NCBI GenBank assembly: GCA_016192455.1
Contig: JACPUC010000001.1
Span: 124,001-188,000, forward strand
Direction: 5' to 3'
DNA: 64,000 bases
Origin: Candidatus Tectimicrobiota bacterium
GTDB lineage: Bacteria; JACPUC01
Every line of letters begins with the position of its first letter. Position 1 is the stretch's first letter. The translations under genes were made by a program, and so were the position numbers. The notes beneath the pieces are model-generated. The model had not been told where the DNA came from, did no database searches, and worked only from the letters and a program-made list of their open reading frames with translations. Below, one piece after another: positions 11,676 to 19,617 of this stretch.

Positions 11676-12722
11676 ATGAAACTCCAAGAGCTCTCCCAGA
11701 AGGCGATGATGCGCGAGGCCATGCTCTACGAGCCGCTGGCGTCGGGCAAGGTGCGCTGCGAGCTCTGCCGCCATTACTGTGTCATCGCCGACGGCCGCGA
11801 CGGCATCTGCCGGGTGCGCGCGAACGTCGGCGGCACGCTCTACACCCTCGTCTATGGCCGCGCCATCGCCGCCAACGTCGATCCCATCGAGAAGAAGCCG
11901 CTCTTCCACTTCCACCCCGGCAGCCGCAGCTACTCCATCGCCACGGCCGGCTGCAACTTCCAGTGCGCCTTCTGCCAGAACTGGGACATCTCCCAGATGC
12001 CGAAAGGGGGGCGTCGCCTCGCCGGGCGCTGGTTCCCGCCCGAGGCGGTGGTGGCGGCGGCGCTGGCAACGGGCTGCGCCTCCATCGCCTACACCTACAC
12101 CGAGCCGACGATCTTCTTCGAGTACGCTTACGACACCGCGCAGCTCGCGCATGAGGCCGGGCTGAAGAACGTCTTCGTCAGCAACGGCTACATGACCGAG
12201 AAGGCGCTGCGGCGCATCGCGCCCTACCTCGACGCCATCAACGTCGATGTGAAGGGCTTCAGCGAGGCCCGCTATAAGCGCGTCATGAAAGCGCGCCTGC
12301 AGCCGGTGCTGGAGTCCCTGCACGTCATCAAGGCGCTGGGCATCTGGCTGGAGGTGACGACCCTGGTCATCCCCACCATCAGCGATGACGAGGCGGGGCT
12401 GCGCGGCATCGCGGCGGCGATTGTCGATCTCGACGCCGGGACGCCATGGCACGTCACGCAGTTCCATCCCGACTACCGGCTCACCGAGCTGCCGCGCACC
12501 CCCCTGGAGACGCTGCAACGCGCGCGTCACCTCGGCCTCGACGCGGGACTCCGTTACGTCTACTGTGGGAACGTGCCCGGGGAGGAAGGCGAGAACACCT
12601 TCTGCTGGGGCTGCGGCGCGCTGCTCATCGAGCGCTGGGGGTACCGGACGAAGGTGATCGGCCTGCGGGAAGGCGCCTGCGGCCGCTGCGGCAGCAAGAT
12701 TGACGGCGCGGGGCTGCCGTAG
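11676..12722 (+). CDS. amrS: AmmeMemoRadiSam-system radical SAM enzyme AmrS
   Basis: A 348-residue radical SAM protein. The catalytic 4Fe-4S motif CxxxCxxC is at Cys93/97/100 (GCNFQCAFCQNWDIS). Before it is a four-Cys N-terminal knuckle (C28, C31, C35, C45: VRCELCRHYCVIADGRDGIC) and a C-terminal rubredoxin-like Cys set (FCWGCGALL, GRCGSKIDG). Together with YTYTEPTIFFEY and NVDVKGF this is the COG1180 subgroup called AmrS, usually co-occurring with AMMECR1 and MEMO proteins. Neither partner is adjacent here. The substrate of the system is unknown. The next gene, 65 bp downstream, is the glutaredoxin-like selenoprotein candidate, and a second radical SAM gene follows. Confidence 0.9.
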   Translation: MKLQELSQKAMMREAMLYEPLASGKVRCELCRHYCVIADGRDGICRVRANVGGTLYTLVYGRAIAANVDPIEKKPLFHFHPGSRSYSIATAGCNFQCAFCQNWDISQMPKGGRRLAGRWFPPEAVVAAALATGCASIAYTYTEPTIFFEYAYDTAQLAHEAGLKNVFVSNGYMTEKALRRIAPYLDAINVDVKGFSEARYKRVMKARLQPVLESLHVIKALGIWLEVTTLVIPTISDDEAGLRGIAAAIVDLDAGTPWHVTQFHPDYRLTELPRTPLETLQRARHLGLDAGLRYVYCGNVPGEEGENTFCWGCGALLIERWGYRTKVIGLREGACGRCGSKIDGAGLP

Positions 12723-12787
12723 GGACACGGCAGGAGCGGGGGGAGCGGCTCGGCTTGGCGGTTCCTCAAGAAAAGGAGAGCCCGCAT

Positions 12788-13015
12788 ATGGGTGAAGGAA
12801 AGGTCTTGATCTTCGGGAAGGACACGTGACCCTACACGACGGATGCCCGTGAGGACTATTCCAAGCGAAAGGTTGCATTCACGTACGTCAATGTGAAGAA
12901 GAACCCCGATGACCTTGAGCGCATGCTCGACTACTCGGGGGGAAGCCGCGAAATCCCGGTGATCGTCGAGGACGGCAAGGTCACCATCGGCTTCGGCGGC
13001 TCGTGAGAGGTGTAG
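12788..13015 (+). CDS. Glutaredoxin-like selenoprotein candidate with two UGA (Sec) codons
   Basis: Conventional reading stops at codon 14, but reading UGA as selenocysteine gives a coherent 75-residue thioredoxin-fold protein: MGEGKVLIFGKDT-Sec14-PYTTDAREDYSKRK, then VNVKKNPDDLERML, SGGSREIPVIVEDGKVTIGFGGS, a second UGA (13004, Sec73), then Glu-Val and a TAG stop at 13013. The first Sec occupies the glutaredoxin CPYT site (KDT-U-PYT); cis-Pro (EIPVIV) and a GG motif follow, as in glutaredoxins. An AAGGAG-type site lies about 9 bases before the ATG. I recall a family annotated as UXX-star (seleno)protein; the U-x-x-stop end fits that name, from memory. It probably does thiol/selenol redox chemistry, perhaps serving the flanking radical SAM enzymes. 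If the second UGA is a true stop the protein is 72 residues. Confidence 0.8.
12839..12850 (+). promoter_or_regulatory. Possible SECIS hairpin after first UGA
   Basis: ACGG-ATGC-CCGT can form a 4-bp stem with a 4-nt loop containing G, centred 16-19 bases after the U of the UGA at 12827. Bacterial SECIS elements lie just inside the reading frame at this distance, but a stem this short is weak evidence alone. Confidence 0.35.
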
Positions 13016-13037
13016 CGGCGGGCAGGTGCCCGCATGC
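13015..13037 (+). promoter_or_regulatory. SECIS-like hairpin after second UGA
   Basis: GCGGGC-AGGT-GCCCGC (13018-13033) is a perfect 6-bp GC stem with an AGGU loop, extended below by two more pairs. The loop lies 20-23 bases after the U of the UGA at 13004. An AGGU-containing apical loop at this spacing resembles the E. coli fdhF SECIS loop. It could also act as a weak transcription pause. Confidence 0.5.
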
Positions 13038-13181
13038 CGCCGCGGCGGTCCCGCCGGTGAGCTGGACCGGCGAGGGCGCGGGCGTTCGCTGCCGAAGGAT
13101 GGCGCGGCTGCGCCTCGCGCGCCGCACCGTGGTCGAGAGCGCAGCGGTGGGCCGCTCGTGGGGTCCACCACGAGAAGAGCG

Positions 13182-14108
13182 ATGCCGACGCCTTGCTACC
13201 TGCGCACGTACAAGGAGGGCGGCTTCGCCGCCAAGCTGGCGCGCGCCTACGAGCTGCTGGCGCCTTGCGTCGCCTGTCCCCGGCGCTGCCAGGTGGACCG
13301 CCTCCATGACCAGCGCTCGGTCTGCCGGACAGGACGCTGGGCCAAGGTCGACTGCGCCTTCCCGCACCACGGCGAGGAGGACTGCCTGCGCGGCTGGAAC
13401 GGCTCCGGCACGATCTTCTTCAGCTTCTGCAACCTGCGCTGCGTCTTCTGCCAGAACTTCTCCATCAGTCAGCTTGGCTCCGGCACGGAGCGCACCCCCG
13501 CGGAGCTGGCGCGCATGATGCTCCGCCTCCAGGAGCACGGCTGCCACAACATCAACTTCGTCACCCCCGAGCACGTCGTGCCGCAGATCGTCGAGGCCCT
13601 GCCCCTGGCAATCGAGCAGGGGCTGCGCCTTCCCCTGGTCTACAACACCTCTGCCTACGACGACCTGGAGAGCTTGCGCCTGATGGAGGGGGTTATCGAC
13701 ATCTACATGCCGGACTTCAAGGTTTGGGATGCCGAAACGGCGCGCCGGCTCTTGAAGGCGCGCGACTACCCGGAGGTGGCGCGGGCGGCAATCAAGGAGA
13801 TGCACCGCCAGGTCGGCGACCTGCGGATCAGCGACGAGGGGCTGGCGACGCGGGGCGTGCTGGTGCGGCACCTCGTCATGCCGAACGACCTGGCCGGCAC
13901 GCGCCAGATCATGCGCTTCCTGGCGCGGGAGGTCTCTCCCGACAGCTACGTGAACGTCATGGGGCAGTACCGTCCCGCCTGGAAAGCCGCAAGGTACCCG
14001 GAGATCAACTGCCCCACCCTTCCCGAAGAGACGCAACGCGCGCTCGACATCGCGGAGGAGGAGGGCATCAGCCGCGTCGACCAGCGCCTGTGCCGGCTCC
14101 GGTATTGA
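13182..14108 (+). CDS. Radical SAM protein, PflX/COG1313 type
   Basis: A 308-residue protein related to pyruvate formate-lyase activating enzymes. N-terminal Cys motif CVACPRRCQVDR and GRWAKVDCAFPHHGEEDCLRG precede GSGTIFFSFCNLRCVFCQN, where Cys83/87/90 form the radical SAM CxxxCxxC. The C-terminal half has the YMPDFKVWD segment typical of COG1313. These proteins are distinct from true PflA and have no agreed substrate. The ATG at 13182 has GAAGAG upstream. Placement directly after the Sec-containing glutaredoxin-like gene, and downstream of amrS, makes a three-gene redox/radical SAM neighbourhood on one strand. Confidence 0.88.
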   Translation: MPTPCYLRTYKEGGFAAKLARAYELLAPCVACPRRCQVDRLHDQRSVCRTGRWAKVDCAFPHHGEEDCLRGWNGSGTIFFSFCNLRCVFCQNFSISQLGSGTERTPAELARMMLRLQEHGCHNINFVTPEHVVPQIVEALPLAIEQGLRLPLVYNTSAYDDLESLRLMEGVIDIYMPDFKVWDAETARRLLKARDYPEVARAAIKEMHRQVGDLRISDEGLATRGVLVRHLVMPNDLAGTRQIMRFLAREVSPDSYVNVMGQYRPAWKAARYPEINCPTLPEETQRALDIAEEEGISRVDQRLCRLRY

Positions 14109-14369
14109 AAGGTCCCCGGCGCTCGTGGTTGGCTGCGAGGCGTGGGCAGCCTGCCGTGTCGAGCCAGCAGGGTGCGGCGAGGGGATACAGGCCGAGGCTC
14201 AGCGCTGCCACCTGGTGCAACTCAGGGGTCGGGCCACGCCGCCGCCCGGGCGCGGCGAGGCGTGGTGCGTTTTGCTTGACTGGGGGACGCTGGTGCAGGT
14301 ATGAGAGGGTGAATGGAACATCGTAGTCTGACAACCTCACTCGTGAGGTAGCAGGAGAGGACGAGCGTC

Positions 14370-14750
14370 ATGGCGCGGAGAACACGGGTAGTAAAGCGGC
14401 GGAGAGGCTTTACGGCGCAGAAGGCTCTCCTGATCCTCCTCTTCACGGCTGCCCTTGCGGTGCTAGCCTACGTAGCCACCGCGATGCGCGATCAGGGTGG
14501 CTCGCTTCTCGACGGGATCGTCGAGAACCGCATCAAGGCCGAAGCGCGGAGCAAGCTCGAGCAGTTGGCCCCCGGCGTCAAAGTGGATGACGCGAAGGTG
14601 CAGAAAGCGGTGCAGGAGTTCATGAAGAGCGGCAAGGCGCCGGCGAATATCCCCAGCGGCGTCTCGCAAGCCGATGCGAAGCGCGCGGTTGGGGAAGGGA
14701 AGGTGTCGAAGGAGGACGTTGAGCGCGTGAAGAAGCAGCTTGGCCGCTAG
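14370..14750 (+). CDS. Small membrane-anchored protein, unknown
   Basis: A 126-residue protein with a strongly basic N-terminus (MARRTRVVKRRRG), one hydrophobic helix at about residues 19-38 and a Lys/Glu/Ala-rich, mostly helical soluble part ending RVKKQLGR. This is a type II single-pass layout. AGGAGAGGA lies just upstream of the ATG, supporting real translation. I do not recognise a family. It has no obvious operon partner, lying between the COG1313 gene and the attC-like site. Confidence 0.55.
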   Translation: MARRTRVVKRRRGFTAQKALLILLFTAALAVLAYVATAMRDQGGSLLDGIVENRIKAEARSKLEQLAPGVKVDDAKVQKAVQEFMKSGKAPANIPSGVSQADAKRAVGEGKVSKEDVERVKKQLGR

Positions 14751-14848
14751 CCTCGCTGGCACCGCCCCGCCGCGCGGTCAGACGCCCCAGGGTGCGGAGC
14801 GGGGTGATCCCTTTGAGTGAACTTAGGGAATACTAATGCGTTGAGGTC

Positions 14849-14910
14849 GCCTAACAACGGCATGCAGCGGACGCAGCTTCGCGCTGCCGTTGATACGGAA
14901 ACCGTTAGAC
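14849..14910 (+). other. attC-like recombination site, upstream
   Basis: A 62-bp imperfect palindrome bounded by GCCTAAC (14849-14855, RYYYAAC) and GTTAGAC (14904-14910, GTTRRRY). Inside, AACGGCA...GCG can pair with CGCTGCCGTT around a centre containing GACGC and GCTTCGCG, words common in integron attC sites. The ATG of the next gene begins 19 bases after the GTTAGAC box, the usual cassette geometry. Right-hand spacing between inner and outer boxes (12 nt) is longer than the textbook 5-6. Confidence 0.75.
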
Positions 14911-14929
14911 CGCAGAGGAAAAATGATTC

Positions 14930-16195
14930 ATGGTGAGTTACCGCTATCAAGAGGTCTTCGTTCCTGGCGGTTTCCCACAATTGACGTACAACCCTCGACG
15001 TAATCTTAATCTGGAGGCTCGGCTTGCTGAAGCAAAAATGAACCTGTGCAAGCTCGTGACAATCACCGGCCAGACGAAGTCAGGTAAGACGGTCCTGGCA
15101 AGAAGAGTGCTGCCACCGGAAGATTCCATATGGATTGATGGTGGCACAATCGGACATGAGGACGATTTCTGGCAAGTTCTTATCGAATGTCTGGAGTTGT
15201 TTCAGTCGACCAGGGAGTCCAGCTCGAAGGAGACAACCAGCACCATCGGCGCAAAGGGCACTGCAGAGGCTAACTTCCTCATTGCGAAGGGTTCCGGGGA
15301 GGTGGGCGCGAAGATGGCTCGGGCTCGGGGAAAAGAGATTACGACATCGCGGACCCTCTCCTCTCGCGTCGTTGGGTTGGGAGGCCTACGCGAGTCAGGC
15401 ACACCTCTCGTAATCGACGATTTCCATTATCTCCCTCGCGACCTGCAAGGAAGCGTTGTCCGTGCGCTTAAACCCTTAGTGTTCGACGGCCTTCCAGTCG
15501 TGATCATTGCGATCCCCCACCGCCGCTACGACGCCATCAAAGTTGAAAAAGAAATGACAGGTCGGATACTTCCGGTTGAGATACCAGTCTGGTCGGAGAC
15601 GGAGTTGCGTTTCATTCCCGAGACAGGGTTTGAGTTATTGGACCTCAAGCTTCCTGATAAACAGATAGATCGGCTTACAGTAGAAAGCATCGGGAGCCCG
15701 CACTTGATGCAGGATTTCTGCCGGAATCTATGTCGCTGTATGGATCTTTTGGAACCGACCGAGCAAAGGCATTCAACAATCAATGACGCTCAGATAGACC
15801 AAGTGTTTCGGGACGTTTCCGAAACTATTGGCCGACCAATTTTCGAGAAGCTAGCCCGCGGTCCTCGACAACGTACTGACCGAGTGCCACGTGAACTCAA
15901 GGATGGCCGCAAAGTTGATATTTACGAATTGGTTCTACACGGCCTTGCACATCTTCGACCCGGACTGGTCAGTATCGAGTACGAGGATCTTCGTGCCGCC
16001 ATTCGAGATGTGTCGGCGTCTCAGATTCCTCAGTTGCACGAGATTTCCCGCGTTCTCGGGCATATGGCTACAATCGCGGCGAGCGATCAGAGTTCAACTC
16101 CTGTCATTGATTTCGAGGAAGAGGAGAAGAAGCTTCACATTACCGATCCGTTTTTCGCCTTCTATTTGAGGTGGGGTGAGCTCGCTGCAGTCTAA
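14930..16195 (+). CDS. P-loop ATPase in an integron-like gene cassette
   Basis: A 421-residue STAND/archaeal-type ATPase. Walker A GQTKSGKT is at residues 47-54, a Walker B-like TPLVIDDFHYL near 160, and the C-terminus has an ITDPFFAFYLRW segment like the DP-x-F-x-F-x-LR motif that closes many such ATPases. The middle is winged-helix-like. Codon use and base composition are clearly more AT-rich than the neighbours. The gene is bounded by attC-like sites, its TAA stop being inside the downstream RYYYAAC box. It stands alone with no effector gene. A sensory, defence or toxin-related role is possible but nothing shows it. Confidence 0.75.
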   Translation: MVSYRYQEVFVPGGFPQLTYNPRRNLNLEARLAEAKMNLCKLVTITGQTKSGKTVLARRVLPPEDSIWIDGGTIGHEDDFWQVLIECLELFQSTRESSSKETTSTIGAKGTAEANFLIAKGSGEVGAKMARARGKEITTSRTLSSRVVGLGGLRESGTPLVIDDFHYLPRDLQGSVVRALKPLVFDGLPVVIIAIPHRRYDAIKVEKEMTGRILPVEIPVWSETELRFIPETGFELLDLKLPDKQIDRLTVESIGSPHLMQDFCRNLCRCMDLLEPTEQRHSTINDAQIDQVFRDVSETIGRPIFEKLARGPRQRTDRVPRELKDGRKVDIYELVLHGLAHLRPGLVSIEYEDLRAAIRDVSASQIPQLHEISRVLGHMATIAASDQSSTPVIDFEEEEKKLHITDPFFAFYLRWGELAAV

Positions 16196-16261
16196 CAAGT
16201 GTTCCCAGCCTTCGGCGACTAGGCGTAAATCAGCCGCCTCAATGAGACCTGGCCGTTAGCT
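16190..16261 (+). other. attC-like recombination site, downstream
   Basis: GTCTAAC (16190-16196) overlaps the stop codon of the ATPase gene, and GTTAGCT (16255-16261) closes a 72-bp segment. Internal CCAG/CTGG and AGGCG/CGCCT pairs allow a folded structure. The right box departs from GTTRRRY at one base, so this site is less certain than the upstream one. Confidence 0.55.
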
Positions 16262-16388
16262 AGACTATTTTGCTTTCTGGCAATGACCCCCTCCCTTGAT
16301 ACTCGCGCAGCATCCCCTTACAAACCAAGCTCACGATGACCCATTTTGCGTCCGACCGGGGCCTTAACGTTATTGCCCCCCAGGAACG

Positions 16389-17798
16389 TCAGAAACGCCG
16401 GCTGATGACGATCGCCAGGTTCTCCTCTCCCACGCTGGCGGCGACCTCGCCTTCCATGTCGCCGGGCTGCGGGGGTCCCGCCATGCCATCGGCGTCCAGC
16501 CGCGCGATCACCCGCACCTTGCCTTGCAATGCGGCAGTGTGCAGCATGGCATCCGCTCCCGTGAAGAGGAAGCGCAGGGGGAGCTTCGGGGCGTCGATGC
16601 GCTTCACCGCCAGCGGCGGACCGCCCGCCTCGCCGCGCACAATGATGTAGAGCACCTCGCTGCCGCGCACCTGGGCGCGCAGTTCCGGCGCCACGCTGAT
16701 CTCGCCGCCGAGCTTGCCGCCCTCCTCCTTCTCGCCACCCGGCTGCATGCCCGCCAGCCCCTGAGCAGGCGACGCCGCCCCCGGCACCTCGTCCGGCCAC
16801 GGCGGCGCCATCCCCCCCGCCGCCGGCGGCATTCCGGGAGCAGTCGGGGAAGGGGCGGCGAGCGGCGGCATGGCTCCGCTCTCCCCTTCCGAGACCAGCT
16901 CGTTGATGGTGATCGTCACCTGCTGGTCGCCGACGGTCGCTTTCGCGCGCCCCTCCATATCACCCGGCTGGCGAGGGCCGGCGCGCCCATCGGCATCGAC
17001 CCTGGCAAGGAGCTCCATCTCCCCCTCGAAGGGGAGAGTGGCGATCATGCGGTCCGCTTCGCCGAGGCTGAAGGGAAGGGGGAACGAGGAGGCCGCCAGG
17101 CGCTTCACGGCCAGGGGTGGACCCGGCGTGCCGCGGCGGGCGATGAGGAAGACGACCTCGCCGCCGCGCAGGCGCTGCGCAAGTTCCGGCGCGACGGTGA
17201 TGACGCCGCGGATGGTGCGGGGCTCGCTCGCCGGCGCTGCCGCGGCTCCCCGCTGGGCTTCGTAGCCGGCCTGCGCCTCCGCCGGACGCTGCGCTTCCAG
17301 CGCCGGGGCGGCGGGCCTCGCCGCGGCCAACGGCGGCGCGGTCGGCTCACCCCCCGCCGGTTGCGTCAGCAGCCGGTTGATCGCGAAGTTGACGTTCTTC
17401 GCCCCGATCGTCACCGGATTACCTGGGTAAGCCCCTTCCATATCCCCAGCTTGAGGTGAGCCCATCATGCCGTCGAGGTCGAGGCGCGCGCTCACGTTCA
17501 CCTGCCCCGTAAACGTGGCGGAGGGAACGAGCTTGTCGGCCTCGGTCAGGTAGTAGCGCAAGGGAAACTCGACCGCGCGCAGCCGCTGCAGGGCCACCGG
17601 CGGCCCACCTCCCGGCGAGGCGGCGATGACGAAGAGAACCTCGTTCCCCCGCAGCCTGCCGGCCAGCTCCGGCGTGATGCTGATCTCGCCGCTGATCGAG
17701 GGCCCGCCGCCGCTGCAGCCGCCAAGGAGGGCTCCGAGGGCAGCGGCGACGAGGAGCGCGGCGGATCGTAGGGTGGCAAGCCAGGGGCGTCGCTGCAT
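16389..17798 (-). CDS. Lipoprotein with three CcmI/CycH C-terminal-like domains
   Basis: A 469-residue lipoprotein. The start at 17798 has GAGG 6 bases upstream and gives a signal peptide ending in the lipobox LLGGC. Three tandem domains of about 100 residues follow, joined by Pro/Ala/Gly-rich linkers. Each reads ISGEI(S/T)V(A/T)PELAxxLRGxEVLFxIAR, GPPLAVKRL, FPLxFxLxEADxM, then ARxDADGxxGxxQPGDMEG. That resembles the periplasmic C-terminal domain of the cytochrome c maturation protein CcmI/CycH (PELAxKVxPxDTLFVFARA, MPLAVxR, QPGDLxG). No other ccm genes are here. It may bind peptides or haem-related partners in the periplasm; three copies in one lipoprotein is unusual. Confidence 0.75.
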   Translation of the reverse strand: MQRRPWLATLRSAALLVAAALGALLGGCSGGGPSISGEISITPELAGRLRGNEVLFVIAASPGGGPPVALQRLRAVEFPLRYYLTEADKLVPSATFTGQVNVSARLDLDGMMGSPQAGDMEGAYPGNPVTIGAKNVNFAINRLLTQPAGGEPTAPPLAAARPAAPALEAQRPAEAQAGYEAQRGAAAAPASEPRTIRGVITVAPELAQRLRGGEVVFLIARRGTPGPPLAVKRLAASSFPLPFSLGEADRMIATLPFEGEMELLARVDADGRAGPRQPGDMEGRAKATVGDQQVTITINELVSEGESGAMPPLAAPSPTAPGMPPAAGGMAPPWPDEVPGAASPAQGLAGMQPGGEKEEGGKLGGEISVAPELRAQVRGSEVLYIIVRGEAGGPPLAVKRIDAPKLPLRFLFTGADAMLHTAALQGKVRVIARLDADGMAGPPQPGDMEGEVAASVGEENLAIVISRRF

Positions 17799-18001
17799 GG
17801 AAAACCTCATCGGAGCGACCGAGATAGGATTTGGGTTTGCGGCGCGCGGTGGTGGGCGCCGACCGCCGGCGGAGCGAGCCTTGGCGCCTTCCTGGTCAGG
17901 CTCCCAGGGCCGAAGTATAATAGAGGCGGCTGAAGAAAACCAGCGCGCACCCCGCCGCGGCGTCATGACCCAGGCAGCCGCCCATCCGTACGAGGACTGT
18001 T

Positions 18002-19249
18002 ATGGTTCCCGACACCCGCCACGATCTGCCCGAGCAGACCGAGGAGAGCCTTGATCAGCCGCTGCTGGAGGGGATTCGTATCCTCGATCTGTCGCGCATG
18101 CTGGCCGGACCCTACGGTTCTCTTCTCCTCGCCGACATGGGGGCCGAGGTCCTGAAGATCGAAGACCCCGGCGTCGGCGACAAGACCCGCACGGGATTCC
18201 CCCTCCTCTATGAAGGGGAGAGCATCTACTTCCTCAGCTTGAACCGGAACAAAAAGAGCCTGACGCTGAACATGAAAGATGCGCGCGGCCGCGACCTCTT
18301 CGCCCAGCTCGTGAAGCAGGCCGATGTCGTCTACGACAACATGCGTCCCGATGCCTTGAAACGCCTGGGGGCGGACTACGAGACGCTGCGTCAGCTCAAC
18401 CCGCGCATCATCTCCTGCTCGGTGACCGGCTTCGGCCACACCGGCCCCTACCGCGACCATCCGGCTTTCGATCTCATCGTCCAGGGGATGGGCGGCGCCA
18501 TGAGTTATACCGGCCCCATCGACGGCGAGCCGGTGAAGATGGGCCTGCCGATGGGCGACCTGGCGGCCGGCATGTTCGGCGCCCTGGCGGTGTGCGCCGC
18601 GCTCTTCCGCCGCGAACGCAGCGGCTACGGGCAGCGCATCGACATCTCGATGCTCGACGGCCAGATGTCGCTGCACACCTACATCGGCGGAAGCTGGTTG
18701 CTGGCGCAGGACATCGCCCGCCCCTTCGGCTCGGCGCACCAGTACATGGTGCCCTACCAGGCGTTCAAGACCGCCGACAGCTACATCGTCGTCGTCACCT
18801 CCGTCGAGGAGCGTTTCTGGGCCAACTTCTGCCGGGCCGTGGGCCTCGAGGAGCTGGCGGAGGAGCCGCGCTTCCTCACCAACCAGCAGCGCGGCGCGCA
18901 CCGGGATGAGCTGATCCCCCTGCTCGAAGAGCGGTTCCTCGCGAAGACCTCCGAGGAGTGGCTGGCGCGCCTGAACGAGGCGGACGTGCCGTGCGGCCCC
19001 GTGAACACCATCGACCGCGCCTTCCAGGAGCCGCAGGTGCTGGCGCGCAACATGGTGGTGGACGTGCCGCACCCGCGCTCCGGCACCGTGATGAAGGTGA
19101 TCGGCAACCCGATCAAGGTATCGGCCCAGAAGACGGAGCGCTTCGTCTGCGCGCCCTCTCTCGGCGAGCATACCGAATCGATCCTCACCTCGCTCCTCGG
19201 CTATTCCGCCGAGCAGGTCGCCGCCTTGCGGCGGGAAGGGGTCGTCTGA
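18002..19249 (+). CDS. CaiB/BaiF family (class III) CoA-transferase
   Basis: A 415-residue family III CoA-transferase that moves CoA between a carboxylic acid and an acyl-CoA. Family landmarks run in order: LEGIRILDLSRMLAGPYGSLLLADMGAEVLKIE, then SLNRNKKSLTLNMK, then GFGHTGPYRDHPAFDLIVQGMGG in which the Asp of HPAFD is the catalytic residue, then HQYMVPYQAFKTAD. The GAGG ribosome site is 6 bases before the ATG. It is a stand-alone gene divergent from the CcmI-like lipoprotein. Substrate cannot be inferred, though a nearby acyl-CoA dehydrogenase suggests acyl-CoA catabolism. Confidence 0.93.
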   Translation: MVPDTRHDLPEQTEESLDQPLLEGIRILDLSRMLAGPYGSLLLADMGAEVLKIEDPGVGDKTRTGFPLLYEGESIYFLSLNRNKKSLTLNMKDARGRDLFAQLVKQADVVYDNMRPDALKRLGADYETLRQLNPRIISCSVTGFGHTGPYRDHPAFDLIVQGMGGAMSYTGPIDGEPVKMGLPMGDLAAGMFGALAVCAALFRRERSGYGQRIDISMLDGQMSLHTYIGGSWLLAQDIARPFGSAHQYMVPYQAFKTADSYIVVVTSVEERFWANFCRAVGLEELAEEPRFLTNQQRGAHRDELIPLLEERFLAKTSEEWLARLNEADVPCGPVNTIDRAFQEPQVLARNMVVDVPHPRSGTVMKVIGNPIKVSAQKTERFVCAPSLGEHTESILTSLLGYSAEQVAALRREGVV

Positions 19250-19371
19250 GGCGGCGGCGGGTGGGCGGACGGGGAGGCTTGCCCGGTTACGCGAGCGGGG
19301 TGCTACGTGTCGGCGCCCTAGCGCAGAGGTGGTGAGCGAGCCCCCATGTCCATGCGCAAGAGAGGGAACCT

Positions 19372-19617
19372 GTGAAGACCTACACGTTCAAAGTCGTCCT
19401 CGAATCTGACGGGGAGGGCTGGCATGTACGGTGCCCGGCTCTCGACCACTACGGTGCCGCCACCTGGGGCGAGACGAAAGAACAGGCGCTCGATCACATC
19501 CAGGAAGTCATTGAACTGATCCTGGAGGAACTTCGCGAAGAGGGACTGCCGATTCCAGATGGCCAGGCCGAGGAGGTGGCGGTTTCTGAAGAGCCGTCGG
19601 TGACCGTCACCCTATGA
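19372..19617 (+). CDS. hicB: HicB-family antitoxin
   Basis: An 81-residue HicB/UPF0150 protein from a GTG start preceded by AGAGGGA. It has the YxVVLExDxEGWxVxCPAL partial RNase H fold core, then GATWGETKEQALDHIQEVIEL, the family helix. No DNA-binding domain is attached. The stop codon overlaps the start of the toxin gene (ATGA), so the pair was translationally coupled. The antitoxin is intact although its toxin partner is frameshifted. Confidence 0.88.
   Translation: MKTYTFKVVLESDGEGWHVRCPALDHYGAATWGETKEQALDHIQEVIELILEELREEGLPIPDGQAEEVAVSEEPSVTVTL

Noticed and set aside
16340-16388. Further attC remnant around CCTTAACGTTATTG
   Set aside because: The boxes do not fit RYYYAAC/GTTRRRY and the palindrome is short; it may be part of the terminator of the lipoprotein gene.
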